This document shows positions 51,041 through 63,999 of a stretch of DNA of 64,000 nt, piece by piece. Position numbers and translations under genes: made by a program. Under the pieces are notes generated by a model. That model ran no database searches. It was not told the origin of the DNA and was given only the letters and a program-made list of their open reading frames with translations. Position 1 is the first letter of the stretch. Every line of letters begins with the position of its first letter. This DNA comes from Aliihoeflea sp. 40Bstr573 (GTDB lineage Bacteria; Pseudomonadota; Alphaproteobacteria; Rhizobiales; Rhizobiaceae): contig NZ_JAAAMH010000004.1 of assembly GCF_024105655.1 (NCBI RefSeq), forward strand, positions 1 through 64,000, in the 5' to 3' direction.

Positions 51041-51504
51041 GCCGCAGAACTCCGGGCCTCGATGCGCGCATCCGACAGGTTGCAGCGCACCGTCTTCAGC
51101 ACCTTGAGCATCGCCGCCCACTCGTGCGGGTCGACCGATTGCGCGGCCTGCCGGCGCGCATCCTCCGCAAACACCTTGACCTGGTCGAGCACGGCGTCCG
51201 CCGCGTCGGTGAGTGCGATCAGCTTGGCGCGGCGGTCCGAGGGATCGGGCAGCCGTTCGATCAGCCCGCGCGCTTCCAGCCGGTCGACATAGGCCGAGAC
51301 GGTCATCGCCTCGACGCCGATGCGCTCGGCCAGAACCGACTGGCGCACCGTTCCGGCGCGCGCGGCCTGCGCGAGGAGCCGCACTTCGCCGGGCGTCAGC
51401 TCCATGCCGGAGCCGGCGATGCGGCGGTCCATCTCGGCGCGCAGCATGCGGGCGAGGTCGGTTACCAGGAAACCAAAGGATGCGGGGTCGATCTGTCGGG
51501 GCAT
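51037..51504 (-). CDS. MarR-family regulator of the adjoining pump
   Basis: The protein has 155 residues. The winged-helix core is LTPGEVRLLAQAARAGTVRQ, SVLAERIGVEAMTVSAYVDR and LEARGLIERLPDPSDRRAKL (the DxRxK wing, about 95-110). MarR proteins leave DNA when a ligand binds. It is translationally coupled to the MFS gene. An inverted repeat covers the region just before its start (51509-51523), suggesting self-repression. ATG 51504 is chosen. Confidence 0.9.
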   Translation of the reverse strand: MPRQIDPASFGFLVTDLARMLRAEMDRRIAGSGMELTPGEVRLLAQAARAGTVRQSVLAERIGVEAMTVSAYVDRLEARGLIERLPDPSDRRAKLIALTDAADAVLDQVKVFAEDARRQAAQSVDPHEWAAMLKVLKTVRCNLSDARIEARSSAA

Positions 51505-51508
51505 AATG

Positions 51509-51523
51509 ATAAGCAAAACTTAT
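51509..51523. promoter_or_regulatory. Likely MarR operator
   Basis: ATAAG-CAAAA-CTTAT is a perfect 5-base inverted repeat in an AT-rich stretch immediately upstream of the MarR start codon, within a longer TA-rich dyad. Typical place for self-control. Confidence 0.6.
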
Positions 51524-51656
51524 TATCTGGCCTACTTAGTATTTGTGCGGTGCAGCGTCAAGTGGTGCCGGCTGCCGAGCGCGAGCGCGGTGCCTGGTTG
51601 CCGCGCGCGAGCGCGGTGCCTAAATGTCTCGGACGCGCTTCTCACCGAGGATTTTC

Positions 51657-53687
51657 ATGACCATCGATCTTGCCCGCCACCCGCTCACCCATTGGACGGG
51701 CCCACTTGGCCTGCCCGCCTTCGAGACGATTTCGGACGACGACTTCGGACCTGTCTTCGACGCGGCGCTGAAGGCGCACCAGGCGGAAATCGACGCCATC
51801 GCCAACGATCCCGCAACGCCGACGGTCGAGAACGTGATGACCGCGCTGGAACTGGCCGGCGAGGCGCTTGGTCGCGTGTCGGCGATCTTCTGGTGCAAGG
51901 CGGGCGCCGACACGAACCCGCAGATCCAGGCGATGGAGCGCGAGATTTCGCCGAAGATGGCGCGCCATTTTTCCGCGATCCACATGAATGCGGCGCTCTT
52001 CGCCCGCATCGATGCTCTTTATGCCCGACGCGACACGCTCGGCCTCGACGCGGAGACGTTGCGCGTTCTCGAAAAGACCTGGAAGCGCTTCGTCAAGTCA
52101 GGCGCCAAGCTCGACGAGGTGTCGAAGACCCGGCTCGGCGCGATCAACGAGGAACTGGCCTCGCTTGGCGCCGAATTCGGCCAGAACGTACTTGCCGACG
52201 AGGCCGGCTGGGTGCGCTTCCTCGACAAGGGCGACCTCGACGGGTTGCCCGACTTCGTTCGTGACGCGATGGCGGAAGCTGCCGCCTCGCGCGGGCAGCA
52301 AGGGCGTTATGCGGTGACGCTCTCGCGCTCGATCTACGAACCCTTCACCACCTATTCGACGCGCCGCGACCTGCGCGAGGAGGCCTGGCGCGGCTTCACA
52401 TCGCGCGGCGAGAAGTCCAATGCGGACCTCGTCAGGAAGACGCTGGCGCTGCGTGCCGAGAAGGCGAAGCTGCTCGGCTATCAAAGCTATGCCGCGCTGA
52501 AGCTCGACGACACGATGGCGAAGACCCCCGACGCGGTGCTCGGCTTGCTGGAGCCCGTCTGGGAGCGGGCACGCAGCCGTGCCGCCGAGGACCAGCGCGA
52601 ACTGGAGCGCCTTGCGCATTCCGCCGGAGCGAACGAGCCCTTTGCGGCCTGGGACTGGCGGCACTACGCCGAGAAGTTGCGCGCCGAGCGCTATGCCTTC
52701 GACGAGGCGGAGCTGAAGCCCTATCTCCAGCTCGACCGCATCATCGACGCCTCGTTCGACGTCGCAACGCGGCTCTTCGGCGTGACTTTCGAGGAAAAGA
52801 CCGGCATCGCGGCCTGGCATCCGGACGTGCGCGTCTTCGAGGTGAAAAACCCCGATGGCTCGCACCGCGCGACCTTCCTCGCCGACTATTTCAACCGCCC
52901 CTCGAAGCGTTCGGGCGCCTGGATGAGCAGCCTGCAATCGGGCTTCGCGCTCGGCGACGGCCAGTCGCCGATCATCTACAACGTGATGAATTTCGCCAAG
53001 CCGCCCAAGGGCGAGCCGGCGCTGCTTTCCATGGACGAGGCGCGCACGCTCTTTCACGAATTCGGCCACGCGCTGCACGGCATGCTGACGGACGTGACAT
53101 GGCCGTCGGTCTCCGGCACGTCCGTCTCGCGCGACTTCGTCGAACTGCCCTCACAACTCTACGAGCACTGGTTGACCGTGCCAGACGTCATGAAGGCGCA
53201 TGCGGTTCACTATCGCACCGGCGAGCCGCTGCCGCAGGACCTGCTCGACAAGATGCTGGCGGCGAAGAATTTCGGCCAGGGTTTCGCGACGGTGGAGTTC
53301 ACCGCCTCGGCGCTGGTCGATATGGCCTATCACGCCGAAGCCGACGCGCCCGCCGACCCGGCCGGGTTCGAGGCGGCGACGCTGAAGCGGCTCGACATGC
53401 CCGACGCTATCGCCATGCGCCACCGCACGCCGCATTTCCTGCACGTCTTCTCCGGCGACGGCTATTCGGCCGGATACTATTCCTACATGTGGTCGGAAGT
53501 GCTCGACGCCGACGCCTTTGCGGCCTTCGAGGAAACCGGCGACGCCTTCAATGGCGAGATGGCCGAAAAGCTGAAGACGCACATCTATGCGGCCGGCGGG
53601 TCGAAGGACCCCGAAGAGCTCTATCTGGCCTTTCGCGGCAAGATGCCGACGGCGGAGGCGATGATGGCCAAGCGGGGATTGGTGTAG
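51657..53687 (+). CDS. M3-family oligopeptidase (Dcp/oligopeptidase A type)
   Basis: The protein has 676 residues. It cuts short peptides in the cytoplasm. The zinc motif is FHEFGHALHGML (about 465-476), with the Glu ligand region further on and YSYMWSEVLDADAF (about 607) near the end. The N-terminus NPLTHWTGPLGLPAFE-like (here HPLTHWTGPLGLPAFETI) matches relatives. ATG 51657 has GAGG nine bases before. Converges on lpd across palindromic repeat B. Confidence 0.93.
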   Translation: MTIDLARHPLTHWTGPLGLPAFETISDDDFGPVFDAALKAHQAEIDAIANDPATPTVENVMTALELAGEALGRVSAIFWCKAGADTNPQIQAMEREISPKMARHFSAIHMNAALFARIDALYARRDTLGLDAETLRVLEKTWKRFVKSGAKLDEVSKTRLGAINEELASLGAEFGQNVLADEAGWVRFLDKGDLDGLPDFVRDAMAEAAASRGQQGRYAVTLSRSIYEPFTTYSTRRDLREEAWRGFTSRGEKSNADLVRKTLALRAEKAKLLGYQSYAALKLDDTMAKTPDAVLGLLEPVWERARSRAAEDQRELERLAHSAGANEPFAAWDWRHYAEKLRAERYAFDEAELKPYLQLDRIIDASFDVATRLFGVTFEEKTGIAAWHPDVRVFEVKNPDGSHRATFLADYFNRPSKRSGAWMSSLQSGFALGDGQSPIIYNVMNFAKPPKGEPALLSMDEARTLFHEFGHALHGMLTDVTWPSVSGTSVSRDFVELPSQLYEHWLTVPDVMKAHAVHYRTGEPLPQDLLDKMLAAKNFGQGFATVEFTASALVDMAYHAEADAPADPAGFEAATLKRLDMPDAIAMRHRTPHFLHVFSGDGYSAGYYSYMWSEVLDADAFAAFEETGDAFNGEMAEKLKTHIYAAGGSKDPEELYLAFRGKMPTAEAMMAKRGLV

Positions 53688-53731
53688 GCTCGAGGCGCAC
53701 GGGAGTGATCCGGCTGCCGGGGTCTTTGCGG

Positions 53732-53878
53732 AGACCCCCACCCTGTATCCCTCCCCACAAGGGGGAGGGGGTCGTCGGCGTCGCGCATTTCCGATCGACG
53801 AAGCTCCCCGTGGAAAGGCAGGTTACCGCGTGGATGCCTTCCCTCCCCACAAGGGGGAGGGATACAGGGTGGGGGTCT
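53732..53878. repeat. Palindromic intergenic repeat, copy B
   Basis: The ends AGACCCCCACCCTGTATCCC (53732-53751) and its exact reverse complement (53859-53878) are followed inward by further pairing CTCCCC/GGGGAG stretches. It is the same family as 39559-39701 (shared ACCCT-x-TATCC-x-TCCCC core). It lies between the converging M3 peptidase and lpd genes. Confidence 0.85.
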
Positions 53879-53904
53879 TAAGAAAAGCGCGGCGAAGCCT
53901 CCGC

Positions 53905-55311
53905 CTACATATGGATCGGCTTGAAGAAGGTCGCGAGCGCGGCTTCCTTGACGGCTTCCGACATGGTCGGATGCGCGTGGCAGGTGCGGGCGAGGTCTTC
54001 CGAAGAGCCGCCGAACTCCATCAGCACCGCCGCCTCGTGAATCATCTCGCCGGCGCCGAAGCCGACGATGTGGACGCCGAGCACGCGATCGCTCGCCTCG
54101 TCCGCGAGAACCTTCACGAAGCCGTCCGTCTGCTGCATGGCACGCGCGCGGCCATTGGCGGAGAACGGGAACTTGCCGGCCTTGTAGGCGATGCCGGCCT
54201 TCTTCAGCTCTTCCTCGGTCTTGCCGACCGAGGCGACTTCCGGGCTGGTGTAGACGACGCTGGGAATGACGTCGTAGTTCACGTGTCCGGCCTGGCCGGC
54301 GATGATCTCGGCGACCGCCACGCCCTCGTCCTCGCCCTTGTGGGCAAGCATCGGGCCACGAACGACGTCGCCGATGGCATAGATGCCGGGGATCGACGTG
54401 CGGAAATGATCGTCCACCGCGACGCGGCCGCGCTCGTCGAGCGTCACGCCGGCAGCCTCGAGCCCGAGCCCGTCGACATAGGGACGGCGGCCGGTGGCGA
54501 CCAGAACCACGTCGGCGTCGAGCGTCTCGGCATCGCCGCCCTTCACCGGTTCGAAGGTGACCTTCGCGCCGTCGCCCCCCTTCTCCACGCCCGTGACCTT
54601 GGCACCGAGCTTGAATTCGAGGCCCTGCTTGGCGAGGAGCTTCTGGAACTGCTTGGCGACCTCGCCGTCCATGCCGCCGAGGATCGTGTCGAGATATTCG
54701 ACCACGGTGACCTTGGCGCCGAGACGTGACCAGACCGAACCGAGTTCGAGGCCGATAACGCCTCCGCCGACGACCACGAGCGAACCGGGCACCTTCTCGA
54801 GCGCGAGCGCGCCGGTGGACGAGACGATGATCTTCTCGTCAAACTTCACGTCGACGCCGGGAATGCCGGCAATGTCGGAGCCGGTGGCGATGACGATGTT
54901 CTTTGCCTCGATCTCCTTTTCCGCGCCGTCGTCTCCGGTGACGGAAAGCTTGCCCTCGCCCAGCACCTTGCCGGTGCCGCGCAGCCAGTCGATCTTGTTC
55001 TTCTTGATGAGAAATTCGAGGCCCTTGACGTTGGCGTCGACGGTCGCCTGCCGGTGGCCGAGCATCTTGTCGAGATCGAGCTTCGGCTTGCCGACATCGA
55101 TGCCGAGCGCGGCAAAGGAATGGCCGGCCTCGGCGAACTTTTCGGAAGCGTGCAGCAGCGCCTTCGAAGGAATGCAGCCGATATTGATGCAGGTGCCGCC
55201 GGGCGTGGCGCGCTTTTCGACGAGCCCGACCTTGAGGCCGAGCTGCGCCGCCTTGATGGCGCATACATAGCCGCCCGGCCCTGCGCCGATCACCACAACA
55301 TCATAGCTCAT
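53905..55311 (-). CDS. lpdA: Dihydrolipoyl dehydrogenase (E3)
   Basis: The protein has 468 residues. It reoxidises dihydrolipoyl groups of the 2-oxoglutarate dehydrogenase complex with NAD. Motifs: [20 protein letters not shown] (FAD), the redox disulphide [16 protein letters not shown] (about 41-56), a second NAD site [16 protein letters not shown] and the His-Glu end [15 protein letters not shown]. It is last in the sucA-sucB run, after the SDR and VOC genes. Confidence 0.95.
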   Translation of the reverse strand: MSYDVVVIGAGPGGYVCAIKAAQLGLKVGLVEKRATPGGTCINIGCIPSKALLHASEKFAEAGHSFAALGIDVGKPKLDLDKMLGHRQATVDANVKGLEFLIKKNKIDWLRGTGKVLGEGKLSVTGDDGAEKEIEAKNIVIATGSDIAGIPGVDVKFDEKIIVSSTGALALEKVPGSLVVVGGGVIGLELGSVWSRLGAKVTVVEYLDTILGGMDGEVAKQFQKLLAKQGLEFKLGAKVTGVEKGGDGAKVTFEPVKGGDAETLDADVVLVATGRRPYVDGLGLEAAGVTLDERGRVAVDDHFRTSIPGIYAIGDVVRGPMLAHKGEDEGVAVAEIIAGQAGHVNYDVIPSVVYTSPEVASVGKTEEELKKAGIAYKAGKFPFSANGRARAMQQTDGFVKVLADEASDRVLGVHIVGFGAGEMIHEAAVLMEFGGSSEDLARTCHAHPTMSEAVKEAALATFFKPIHM

Positions 55312-55335
55312 TGATCCGTCCTTCCTGATGATATG

Positions 55336-56082
55336 TTAGCGCCCGCCGCCGACGTCGAGCAGCGCGCCTGTCGTGTAGGATGCCTCGTCGGACAACAGCC
55401 AGAGAATGGCGCGCGCCACCTCGTCGGCCTTGCCCTCGCGCAGCATGGGAACCATGCCCCTGACCCGCTGGACGCGGTCGGGCTGGCCGCCCGAGGCATG
55501 GATTTCGGTGTCGATGATGCCCGGCCGCACCGCGTTGACGCGAATGCCCTCGGTTGCGACTTCGCGGGCAAGACCGAGCGTGAACGTGTCGATCGCGGCC
55601 TTGGAGGCTGCGTAGTCGACATATTCGGCCGGGCTGCCGAGCCTGGCGGCGACCGACGAGACGTTGACGATCGCCCCGCCCGCACCGCCGTGGAGTGTCG
55701 AAAGACGGCGCACGGCCTCACCCGCGCAGAGCATCGGGCCGACGATGTTGGTGCCCATCATGCGCGTCAGCCGCGCTTCATCCATTTCGTCGACGCGCGA
55801 CCTGGCATCCACCACGCCGGCATTGTTGACGAGGCCGGCGAGAGTGCCGCGCGCATCGGCGGCGGCGAAGATCGCCGCGATCCCGGCCTTGCTCGAGGCG
55901 TCGGCCTGAACCGAAAAGGCGCTGCCGCCGGCCGCTTCGATGGCGGCGACGACGGATGTGGCGGCATCCGCGTTGGAGACAAAGTTGACGAGGACGTCAT
56001 AGCCCGCCGCGCCGGCGAGTCTGGCGGTCGCTGCGCCGATGCCGCGCGATGCGCCGGTTATGACGAGGACGCCTCGGGTCAT
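55336..56082 (-). CDS. SDR-family oxidoreductase
   Basis: The protein has 248 residues. Classical short-chain dehydrogenase: TGASRGIGAATARL (TGxxxGIG, about 9-15), LVNNAGVVDA (NAG, about 86), the catalytic Ser in NVSSVAARLGSPAEYVDYAASK (Tyr-x3-Lys, about 156-160), and VRPGIIDTEIH. The substrate is unknown. It overlaps the VOC gene start-to-stop (56079-56082) and lies inside the sucB-lpd run, an unusual guest there. Confidence 0.88.
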   Translation of the reverse strand: MTRGVLVITGASRGIGAATARLAGAAGYDVLVNFVSNADAATSVVAAIEAAGGSAFSVQADASSKAGIAAIFAAADARGTLAGLVNNAGVVDARSRVDEMDEARLTRMMGTNIVGPMLCAGEAVRRLSTLHGGAGGAIVNVSSVAARLGSPAEYVDYAASKAAIDTFTLGLAREVATEGIRVNAVRPGIIDTEIHASGGQPDRVQRVRGMVPMLREGKADEVARAILWLLSDEASYTTGALLDVGGGR

Positions 56083-56507
56083 CGCACGCTTCCGAGCGGC
56101 GCGTTGAACGCCCAGACATGGCCGAACGGGTCGCGCAATTTGGCGTAGCGCGCGCCCCAGAAGGCGTCGGCCGGCTTCATCACGACATGCGCGCCGGCAT
56201 CCACGGCCCTGGCGAAGGCGGCGTCGACCTTGTCCGGCGTCGACAGGTTGATCGATATCGTCATGCTTGCGCCCCCGCGCGTATCCGGCCCGGCGACGTC
56301 GCCGCCGAATTCGGGAAACTCGTCGTGCAGCATGACCTCGGAGCCGAACAGCGCGAGGTTGGCGTGCAGGATGCGCTCACCGTCCTCGGCCATCTGCTCA
56401 TAGGTCTCGACCGCCTCGAAGGCGGTCTCGTACCAGGCGACGGCCGCCTTCCCGCCCTTGACGCACAGGTGAACCTGGATCGGCGGAATGTCGGGATCGT
56501 AGGCCAT
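56079..56507 (-). CDS. VOC-family (PhnB-like/glyoxalase-like) protein
   Basis: The protein has 142 residues. The PhnB/YdfO-type VOC fold is seen in IQVHLCVKGGKAAVAWYETA, FEAVETYEQMAEDGERILHA, SEVMLHDEFPEFG and the end FWGARYAKLRDPFGHVWAFN. Such proteins bind a metal or small molecule, but activity here is unknown. It follows sucB by 25 bases on the same strand and overlaps the SDR gene. Confidence 0.87.
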   Translation of the reverse strand: MAYDPDIPPIQVHLCVKGGKAAVAWYETAFEAVETYEQMAEDGERILHANLALFGSEVMLHDEFPEFGGDVAGPDTRGGASMTISINLSTPDKVDAAFARAVDAGAHVVMKPADAFWGARYAKLRDPFGHVWAFNAPLGSVR

Positions 56508-56532
56508 CGCTCAAAGCCTCGCAGACCTGTCC

Positions 56533-57759
56533 TTACAAGTCGAGGACGAGGCGCTCGGGGTCTTCCAGCGTCTCCTTGACGCGCACGAGGAAGGTGACCG
56601 CCTCCTTGCCGTCGACGATGCGGTGATCGTAGGAGAGCGCGAGATACATCATCGGGCGGATCACGATCTGGCCGCCGACGACGACCGGGCGCTCCTGGAT
56701 CTTGTGCATGCCGAGAATGCCCGACTGCGGCGCGTTGAGGATCGGTGTCGACATCAGCGAGCCGTAGACGCCGCCATTCGAGATGGTGAAGGTGCCGCCC
56801 TGCATGTCGGCCATGCCGAGCTTGCCATCGCGCGCGGCAAGGCCGAGGCGGCCGATTTCCTTCTCGATCTCGGCGATCGACATCTGGTCCGCGTCGCGCA
56901 CGACCGGGACGACGAGACCCTTGTCGGTGCCGACGGCCACGCCGATATGGGCGAAGTTCTTGTAGATGATGTCGGTGCCGTCGATCTCGGCGTTGACCGC
57001 CGGGATTTCCTGCAGCGCATGGGTCACCGCCTTGGTGAAGAAGCCCATGAAGCCGAGCTTGACGCCGTGCTTCTTCTCGAACAGGTCCTTGTACTTGGAG
57101 CGCAGGTCCATGACCGGCTTCATGTCCACCTCGTTAAAGGTGGTGAGCATGGCGGCGGTGTCCTGCGCGTCCTTCAGGCGGCGCGCGATGGTCTGGCGCA
57201 GGCGCGTCATCTTCACGCGCTCCTCGCGGCCCGCATCGTCGCCGGAGGACGGTGCACGCGCGGCCTGCGGGGCCTCAGCCTTCGCGGCCGGGCCTTTCGC
57301 GATCGCGTCGAGCACGTCGCCCTTCAGGACCTGTCCGCGCTTGCCCGAACCCGAAACCTGGTCGGCTGAGACGTTCTTTTCGGCCATCAGCTTGGCAGCA
57401 GAGGGGGGAGCCGGCATGTCGCCGGACTTGGCCGGAGCGGCGGCCTTATCTTCCTTGGCCGGCGCAGGCTTGGCTTCCGCCTTCGGCGCTTCTTCCTTCT
57501 TCGATGCAGCAGCGGCGCCCGAACCGGCAGCGATCATGCCCAAAAGCGCGCCGACCTCGACCGTTTCGCCTTCCTGGACGGTGATCTCGGAAAGCGTGCC
57601 GGCGGCGGGCGCAGGCACCTCGACGGTTACCTTGTCGGTTTCGAGTTCGACGATCGGCTCATCGGCGGCAATTGTGTCGCCAGCCTTCTTGAACCACTTG
57701 CCGATGGTTGCCTCAGAGACGGATTCGCCCAGGGTCGGGACGCGGATTTCGGTGGCCAT
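56533..57759 (-). CDS. sucB: 2-oxoglutarate dehydrogenase E2 (dihydrolipoyl succinyltransferase)
   Basis: The protein has 408 residues. It forms the core of the 2-oxoglutarate dehydrogenase complex. Domains: lipoyl (1-76, lysine in [13 protein letters not shown]), an Ala/Pro/Lys linker, the E1/E3-binding motif [20 protein letters not shown] (about 117), and the catalytic domain with [17 protein letters not shown] (His, about 379). It follows sucA by 28 bases. Confidence 0.96.
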   Translation of the reverse strand: MATEIRVPTLGESVSEATIGKWFKKAGDTIAADEPIVELETDKVTVEVPAPAAGTLSEITVQEGETVEVGALLGMIAAGSGAAAASKKEEAPKAEAKPAPAKEDKAAAPAKSGDMPAPPSAAKLMAEKNVSADQVSGSGKRGQVLKGDVLDAIAKGPAAKAEAPQAARAPSSGDDAGREERVKMTRLRQTIARRLKDAQDTAAMLTTFNEVDMKPVMDLRSKYKDLFEKKHGVKLGFMGFFTKAVTHALQEIPAVNAEIDGTDIIYKNFAHIGVAVGTDKGLVVPVVRDADQMSIAEIEKEIGRLGLAARDGKLGMADMQGGTFTISNGGVYGSLMSTPILNAPQSGILGMHKIQERPVVVGGQIVIRPMMYLALSYDHRIVDGKEAVTFLVRVKETLEDPERLVLDL

Positions 57760-57787
57760 CGTTTGGTTGCCTTGCCTTTGTTCGTTT

Positions 57788-60775
57788 CTATTCGCCGAGC
57801 GCGTCTTCGAGGAACGCTTCGAGCTGTGCGAGATGCTTGGACATCAGGCCGGTGGCCGGCGATGCCGCAGCCGGTCGGCCGGTATAGCGCACGCGCTGGT
57901 GCTTGGCGTCGATATGCTGCAGCACCCACTCCAGATAGGGATCGATGAAAGCCCAGGCGCCCATGTTCTTCGGCTCTTCCTGGCACCACACCATCTCGGC
58001 GTTGCGGAAGCGCGAAAGCTCGTTGATCAGCGCCTTGGCCGGGAACGGGTAGAGCTGTTCCACGCGCAGCAGATAGACGTCGTCGATGCCGCGCTTCTCG
58101 CGCTCTTCGTAGAGGTCGTAATAGACCTTGCCCGAGCATATGACGACGCGGCGGATCTTGGAATCCTTGACGAGCTTGATCGGCTGGTCGCCAAGATACT
58201 GCGCGTCGTCCCAAAGCAGACGGTGGAAGGAGCTTTCGCCCGACATTTCCGCCAGCGTCGACACGGCACGCTTGTGGCGCAGCAGCGACTTCGGCGTCAT
58301 CAGGATCAGCGGCTTGCGGAAGTCGCGCTTCAACTGGCGGCGTAGGATGTGGAAGTAGTTCGCCGGCGTGGTGACGTTGGCGACCTGCATGTTGTCTTCC
58401 GCGCACATCTGCAGGAAGCGTTCGAGGCGCGCCGAGGAATGCTCCGGGCCCTGGCCTTCATAGCCGTGCGGCAGGAGGCACACGAGGCCCGACATGCGCA
58501 GCCACTTGCGTTCGCCGCTGCTCACGAACTGGTCGAACACGACCTGCGCGCCGTTGGCGAAATCGCCGAACTGGGCTTCCCACAGTGTCAGCGCGCGCGG
58601 CTCGGCGAGGCTGAACCCGTATTCGAAGCCGAGCACCGCCTCTTCCGACAGCATCGAATTGATGACTTCGTAATTGGCCTGCTGGGGTCCCAGATTGTTG
58701 AGCGGAATGTAGCGGCCCTCGTCGCGCTGGTCGTAGAGGACCGAATGGCGCTGGGAGAACGTGCCGCGCTCCGAATCCTGCCCCGACAGGCGGATCGGAT
58801 TGCCATCCATCAGGATCGCACCGAAGGCCAGCGCCTCGGCGGTCGACCAGTCGATGCCCTCGCCCGTGTCGATCATCTTGCGGCGATTATCGAGGAAGCG
58901 CTGGATCGTCTTGTGGGCCTCGAAATCCTTCGGCACCTCGGTCAGCTTCTTGCCGAGTTCCTTCAGCGACTTGACGGGCATCGCGGTCTTGCCGCGGCGC
59001 ATCTCGTCCTGGGTGTCTGCCGTGCGCAGGCCAGTCCAGGCGCCATCGAGCCAGTCGGCCTTGTTCGGCTTGTAGGCCTGGCCCGACTCCCACTCCTGTT
59101 CGAGATGGGCGCGCCAGTCGGCCCGCATCTTCTCGACCTCGCCTTCCGAGACGACGCCCTCGGCGATCAGCTTTTCCGAATAGAGCTGCACGGTCGTCCG
59201 GTGCTGTCGGATCGACTTGTACATGATCGGCTGCGTGAACGCCGGCTCGTCGCCCTCGTTATGGCCGAAGCGGCGGTAGCAGAACATGTCCACAACGGCC
59301 GGCTTGTGGAACGTCATCCGATATTCCATCGCGACCTTGGCCGCGTAGACGACGGCTTCCGGATCGTCGCCGTTCACGTGGAAGATCGGCGCCTCGATCA
59401 TCTTCGCCACGTCCGACGGATAGGGCGAGGAGCGCGAGAAGCGCGGATTGGTGGTGAACCCGATCTGGTTGTTGATGATGAAATGCAGCGTGCCCGCGAC
59501 GCGATGCCCCTTGAGGCCCGAAAGGCCGAGACATTCGGCGACGACGCCCTGACCCGCGAAGGCCGCATCGCCGTGGAGCAGCAGCGGCAACACCTTGGCG
59601 CGCTCCTCGCTCGGCACGATTTCCTCGCGCGTGCGGCCGAAGATCTGGTCCTGCTTGGCGCGCGCCTTGCCCATGACGACGGGATTGACGATCTCGAGGT
59701 GCGACGGGTTGGCCGTCAGCGACAGGTGCACCTTGTTGCCATCGAACTCGCGGTCCGAGGAGGCGCCCAGATGGTACTTCACGTCGCCCGAGCCCTCGAC
59801 GTCGTCGGGCGCGAAGGAGCCGCCCTTGAACTCGTGGAAGATCGCGCGATGCGGCTTCTGCATCACTTGGGAAAGCACGTTGAGGCGGCCGCGATGGGCC
59901 ATGCCGAGCACGATCTCCTTCAGACCCATGGCGCCGCCGCGCTTGACGATCTGCTCGAGCGCCGGGATCAGCGCTTCGCCGCCATCGAGGCCGAAGCGCT
60001 TGGTGCCCTTGTACTTGACGTCGATGAACTGCTCGAAACCCTCGGCCTCGATCAGCTTGGAGAGGATCGCCTTCTTGCCGTTGGCGGTGAATTCGATGCC
60101 CTTGTCCGGCCCCTCGATACGCTCTTGAATCCAGGCCTTCTCCTCGGGATTGGAGATGTGCATGAACTCGACGCCGAGCGTGGAGCAATAGGTCCGCTTC
60201 AGGATCTCGACCATCTCGCGAATGGTTGCGAATTCGAGCCCCAGAACGTGGTCGATGAAGATCGGCCGGTCATAGTCGGCTTCCGTGAAGCCGTAATTCT
60301 CCGGAGACAGCTCGTTATAGTCTTCCTTGGCCTCGGCGATGCCGAGCGGATCGAGATTGGCGTGCAGATGGCCGCGCATGCGGAAGGCCCGGATCATCAT
60401 GATGGCGCGAACGGAATCGCGCGTCGCCTGCATGACCTGGGCGGGCGAGAGCGCAGAGGTGCCGTCGGCCGCCCTTGCCTTGAACTTCTTGTCGAAATGC
60501 TGTTCGAGCGAGCCCCAGTTTCCGTCGAGCGCCGAGACGAGCTCGCCATTGGCAGCAACGGGCCAGTTCTTCTTCTTCCAGGAAGCGCCTGCGGCGCTCT
60601 TCTTGACGGACTCGGCGTCGTCCTTCAGTTCGGCAAAGAACTCCCGCCATTCCGGCTCGACCGAATTGGGATCGTCCTGCCACGACGCATAGAGCTCGTC
60701 GATATAGGCGGCATTGCCGCCATAGAGGAACGAGGTGAGCGATGCCCGGTCGTTGGCCTGGTCCTGACGTGCCAT
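57788..60775 (-). CDS. sucA: 2-oxoglutarate dehydrogenase E1
   Basis: The protein has 995 residues. It decarboxylates 2-oxoglutarate with thiamine diphosphate. The N-terminus [18 protein letters not shown] is typical of alphaproteobacterial E1. Further motifs: [40 protein letters not shown], and in the C-terminal half [23 protein letters not shown] 60775 is preferred; GTG 60784 adds three residues. It lies between sucD and sucB in the same direction; the 135-base gap after sucD may hold a promoter. Confidence 0.96.
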   Translation of the reverse strand: MARQDQANDRASLTSFLYGGNAAYIDELYASWQDDPNSVEPEWREFFAELKDDAESVKKSAAGASWKKKNWPVAANGELVSALDGNWGSLEQHFDKKFKARAADGTSALSPAQVMQATRDSVRAIMMIRAFRMRGHLHANLDPLGIAEAKEDYNELSPENYGFTEADYDRPIFIDHVLGLEFATIREMVEILKRTYCSTLGVEFMHISNPEEKAWIQERIEGPDKGIEFTANGKKAILSKLIEAEGFEQFIDVKYKGTKRFGLDGGEALIPALEQIVKRGGAMGLKEIVLGMAHRGRLNVLSQVMQKPHRAIFHEFKGGSFAPDDVEGSGDVKYHLGASSDREFDGNKVHLSLTANPSHLEIVNPVVMGKARAKQDQIFGRTREEIVPSEERAKVLPLLLHGDAAFAGQGVVAECLGLSGLKGHRVAGTLHFIINNQIGFTTNPRFSRSSPYPSDVAKMIEAPIFHVNGDDPEAVVYAAKVAMEYRMTFHKPAVVDMFCYRRFGHNEGDEPAFTQPIMYKSIRQHRTTVQLYSEKLIAEGVVSEGEVEKMRADWRAHLEQEWESGQAYKPNKADWLDGAWTGLRTADTQDEMRRGKTAMPVKSLKELGKKLTEVPKDFEAHKTIQRFLDNRRKMIDTGEGIDWSTAEALAFGAILMDGNPIRLSGQDSERGTFSQRHSVLYDQRDEGRYIPLNNLGPQQANYEVINSMLSEEAVLGFEYGFSLAEPRALTLWEAQFGDFANGAQVVFDQFVSSGERKWLRMSGLVCLLPHGYEGQGPEHSSARLERFLQMCAEDNMQVANVTTPANYFHILRRQLKRDFRKPLILMTPKSLLRHKRAVSTLAEMSGESSFHRLLWDDAQYLGDQPIKLVKDSKIRRVVICSGKVYYDLYEEREKRGIDDVYLLRVEQLYPFPAKALINELSRFRNAEMVWCQEEPKNMGAWAFIDPYLEWVLQHIDAKHQRVRYTGRPAAASPATGLMSKHLAQLEAFLEDALGE

Positions 60776-60910
60776 TTTCTTCACTTTCGGAGCGCCGCGC
60801 TCCGTCTCCTGGTGTGAGGGGATCAGGGCAGCAGGTGAGCAGGGGATCAGGGCAAGAACATGCCGCGATTTTCCCTAAGCCCCGCTGCCCCGATCACATA
60901 CTGCCTTTCC

Positions 60911-61813
60911 TTAGCCCTTGAGGGCTTCGACAAGCGTCGTGCCGAGACGCGCCGGCGAGGGCGACACACGGATGCCCGCTGCCTCCATTGCCGCGATCTT
61001 GTCTTCCGCGCCGCCCTTGCCGCCCGAGATGACCGCGCCGGCATGGCCCATGGTGCGGCCTTCCGGCGCCGTGCGTCCGGCAATGAAGCCGGCCATCGGC
61101 TTCTTTCGTCCGCGCTTGGCTTCGTCGCGCAGGAACTGCGCCGCGTCTTCCTCGGCCGAGCCGCCGATCTCGCCGATCATGATGATCGACGTGGTCTCGT
61201 CGTCGGCGAGGAACATTTCGAGCACGTCGATGAACTCGGTGCCCTTGACCGGATCGCCGCCGATGCCGACGGCCGTCGTCTGGCCGAGACCGGCATTGGT
61301 GGTCTGGAACACCGCCTCGTAGGTAAGCGTGCCGGAGCGCGAGACAACACCGACCGAGCCCTTCTTGAAGATGTTGCCCGGCATGATGCCGATCTTGCAC
61401 TCGTCGGGCGTCAGCACGCCGGGACAGTTCGGGCCGATCAGGCGCGAGGACGAGCGGTCGAGGCGGGCCTTGACCTTCACCATGTCCATGACCGGAATGC
61501 CCTCGGTGATGCACACGATCAGGCCGATCTCGGCTTCGATGGCCTCGAGGATCGCGTCGGCCGCGCCTGCCGGCGGGACGTAGATGACGGACGCGTCTGC
61601 GCCGGTCCGTTCCTTGCCCTCGGCGACGGTCGCGAAGATCGGCAGGCTTTCGCCCTTCGATCCGGTCCACGTCTCGCCGCCCTTCTTCGGGTGGATGCCG
61701 CCGACCATCTGCGTGCCGTGATAGGCGAGCGCCTGTTCGGTGTGGAACGTGCCGGTCTTGCCGGTGAGGCCCTGGACGAGAACCTTGGTGTCTTTATTGA
61801 CGAGGATGGACAT
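60911..61813 (-). CDS. sucD: Succinyl-CoA synthetase alpha subunit
   Basis: The protein has 300 residues. With SucC it makes ATP or GTP from succinyl-CoA. CoA-binding fold at the start ([20 protein letters not shown]), [22 protein letters not shown] and the phosphohistidine loop [18 protein letters not shown] (about H250). It starts five bases after sucC ends. Confidence 0.96.
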   Translation of the reverse strand: MSILVNKDTKVLVQGLTGKTGTFHTEQALAYHGTQMVGGIHPKKGGETWTGSKGESLPIFATVAEGKERTGADASVIYVPPAGAADAILEAIEAEIGLIVCITEGIPVMDMVKVKARLDRSSSRLIGPNCPGVLTPDECKIGIMPGNIFKKGSVGVVSRSGTLTYEAVFQTTNAGLGQTTAVGIGGDPVKGTEFIDVLEMFLADDETTSIIMIGEIGGSAEEDAAQFLRDEAKRGRKKPMAGFIAGRTAPEGRTMGHAGAVISGGKGGAEDKIAAMEAAGIRVSPSPARLGTTLVEALKG

Positions 61814-61818
61814 CAGGC

Positions 61819-63015
<1,197 letters not shown>

Positions 63016-63027
63016 GCCGGGAAATCC

Positions 63028-63999
<972 letters not shown>

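Noticed and set aside
58349-60817. 822-codon open frame on the plus strand
   Set aside because: Antisense shadow of sucA; the real gene has all E1 motifs on the other strand. Similar shadows oppose tkt, gap and the ABC-F gene.
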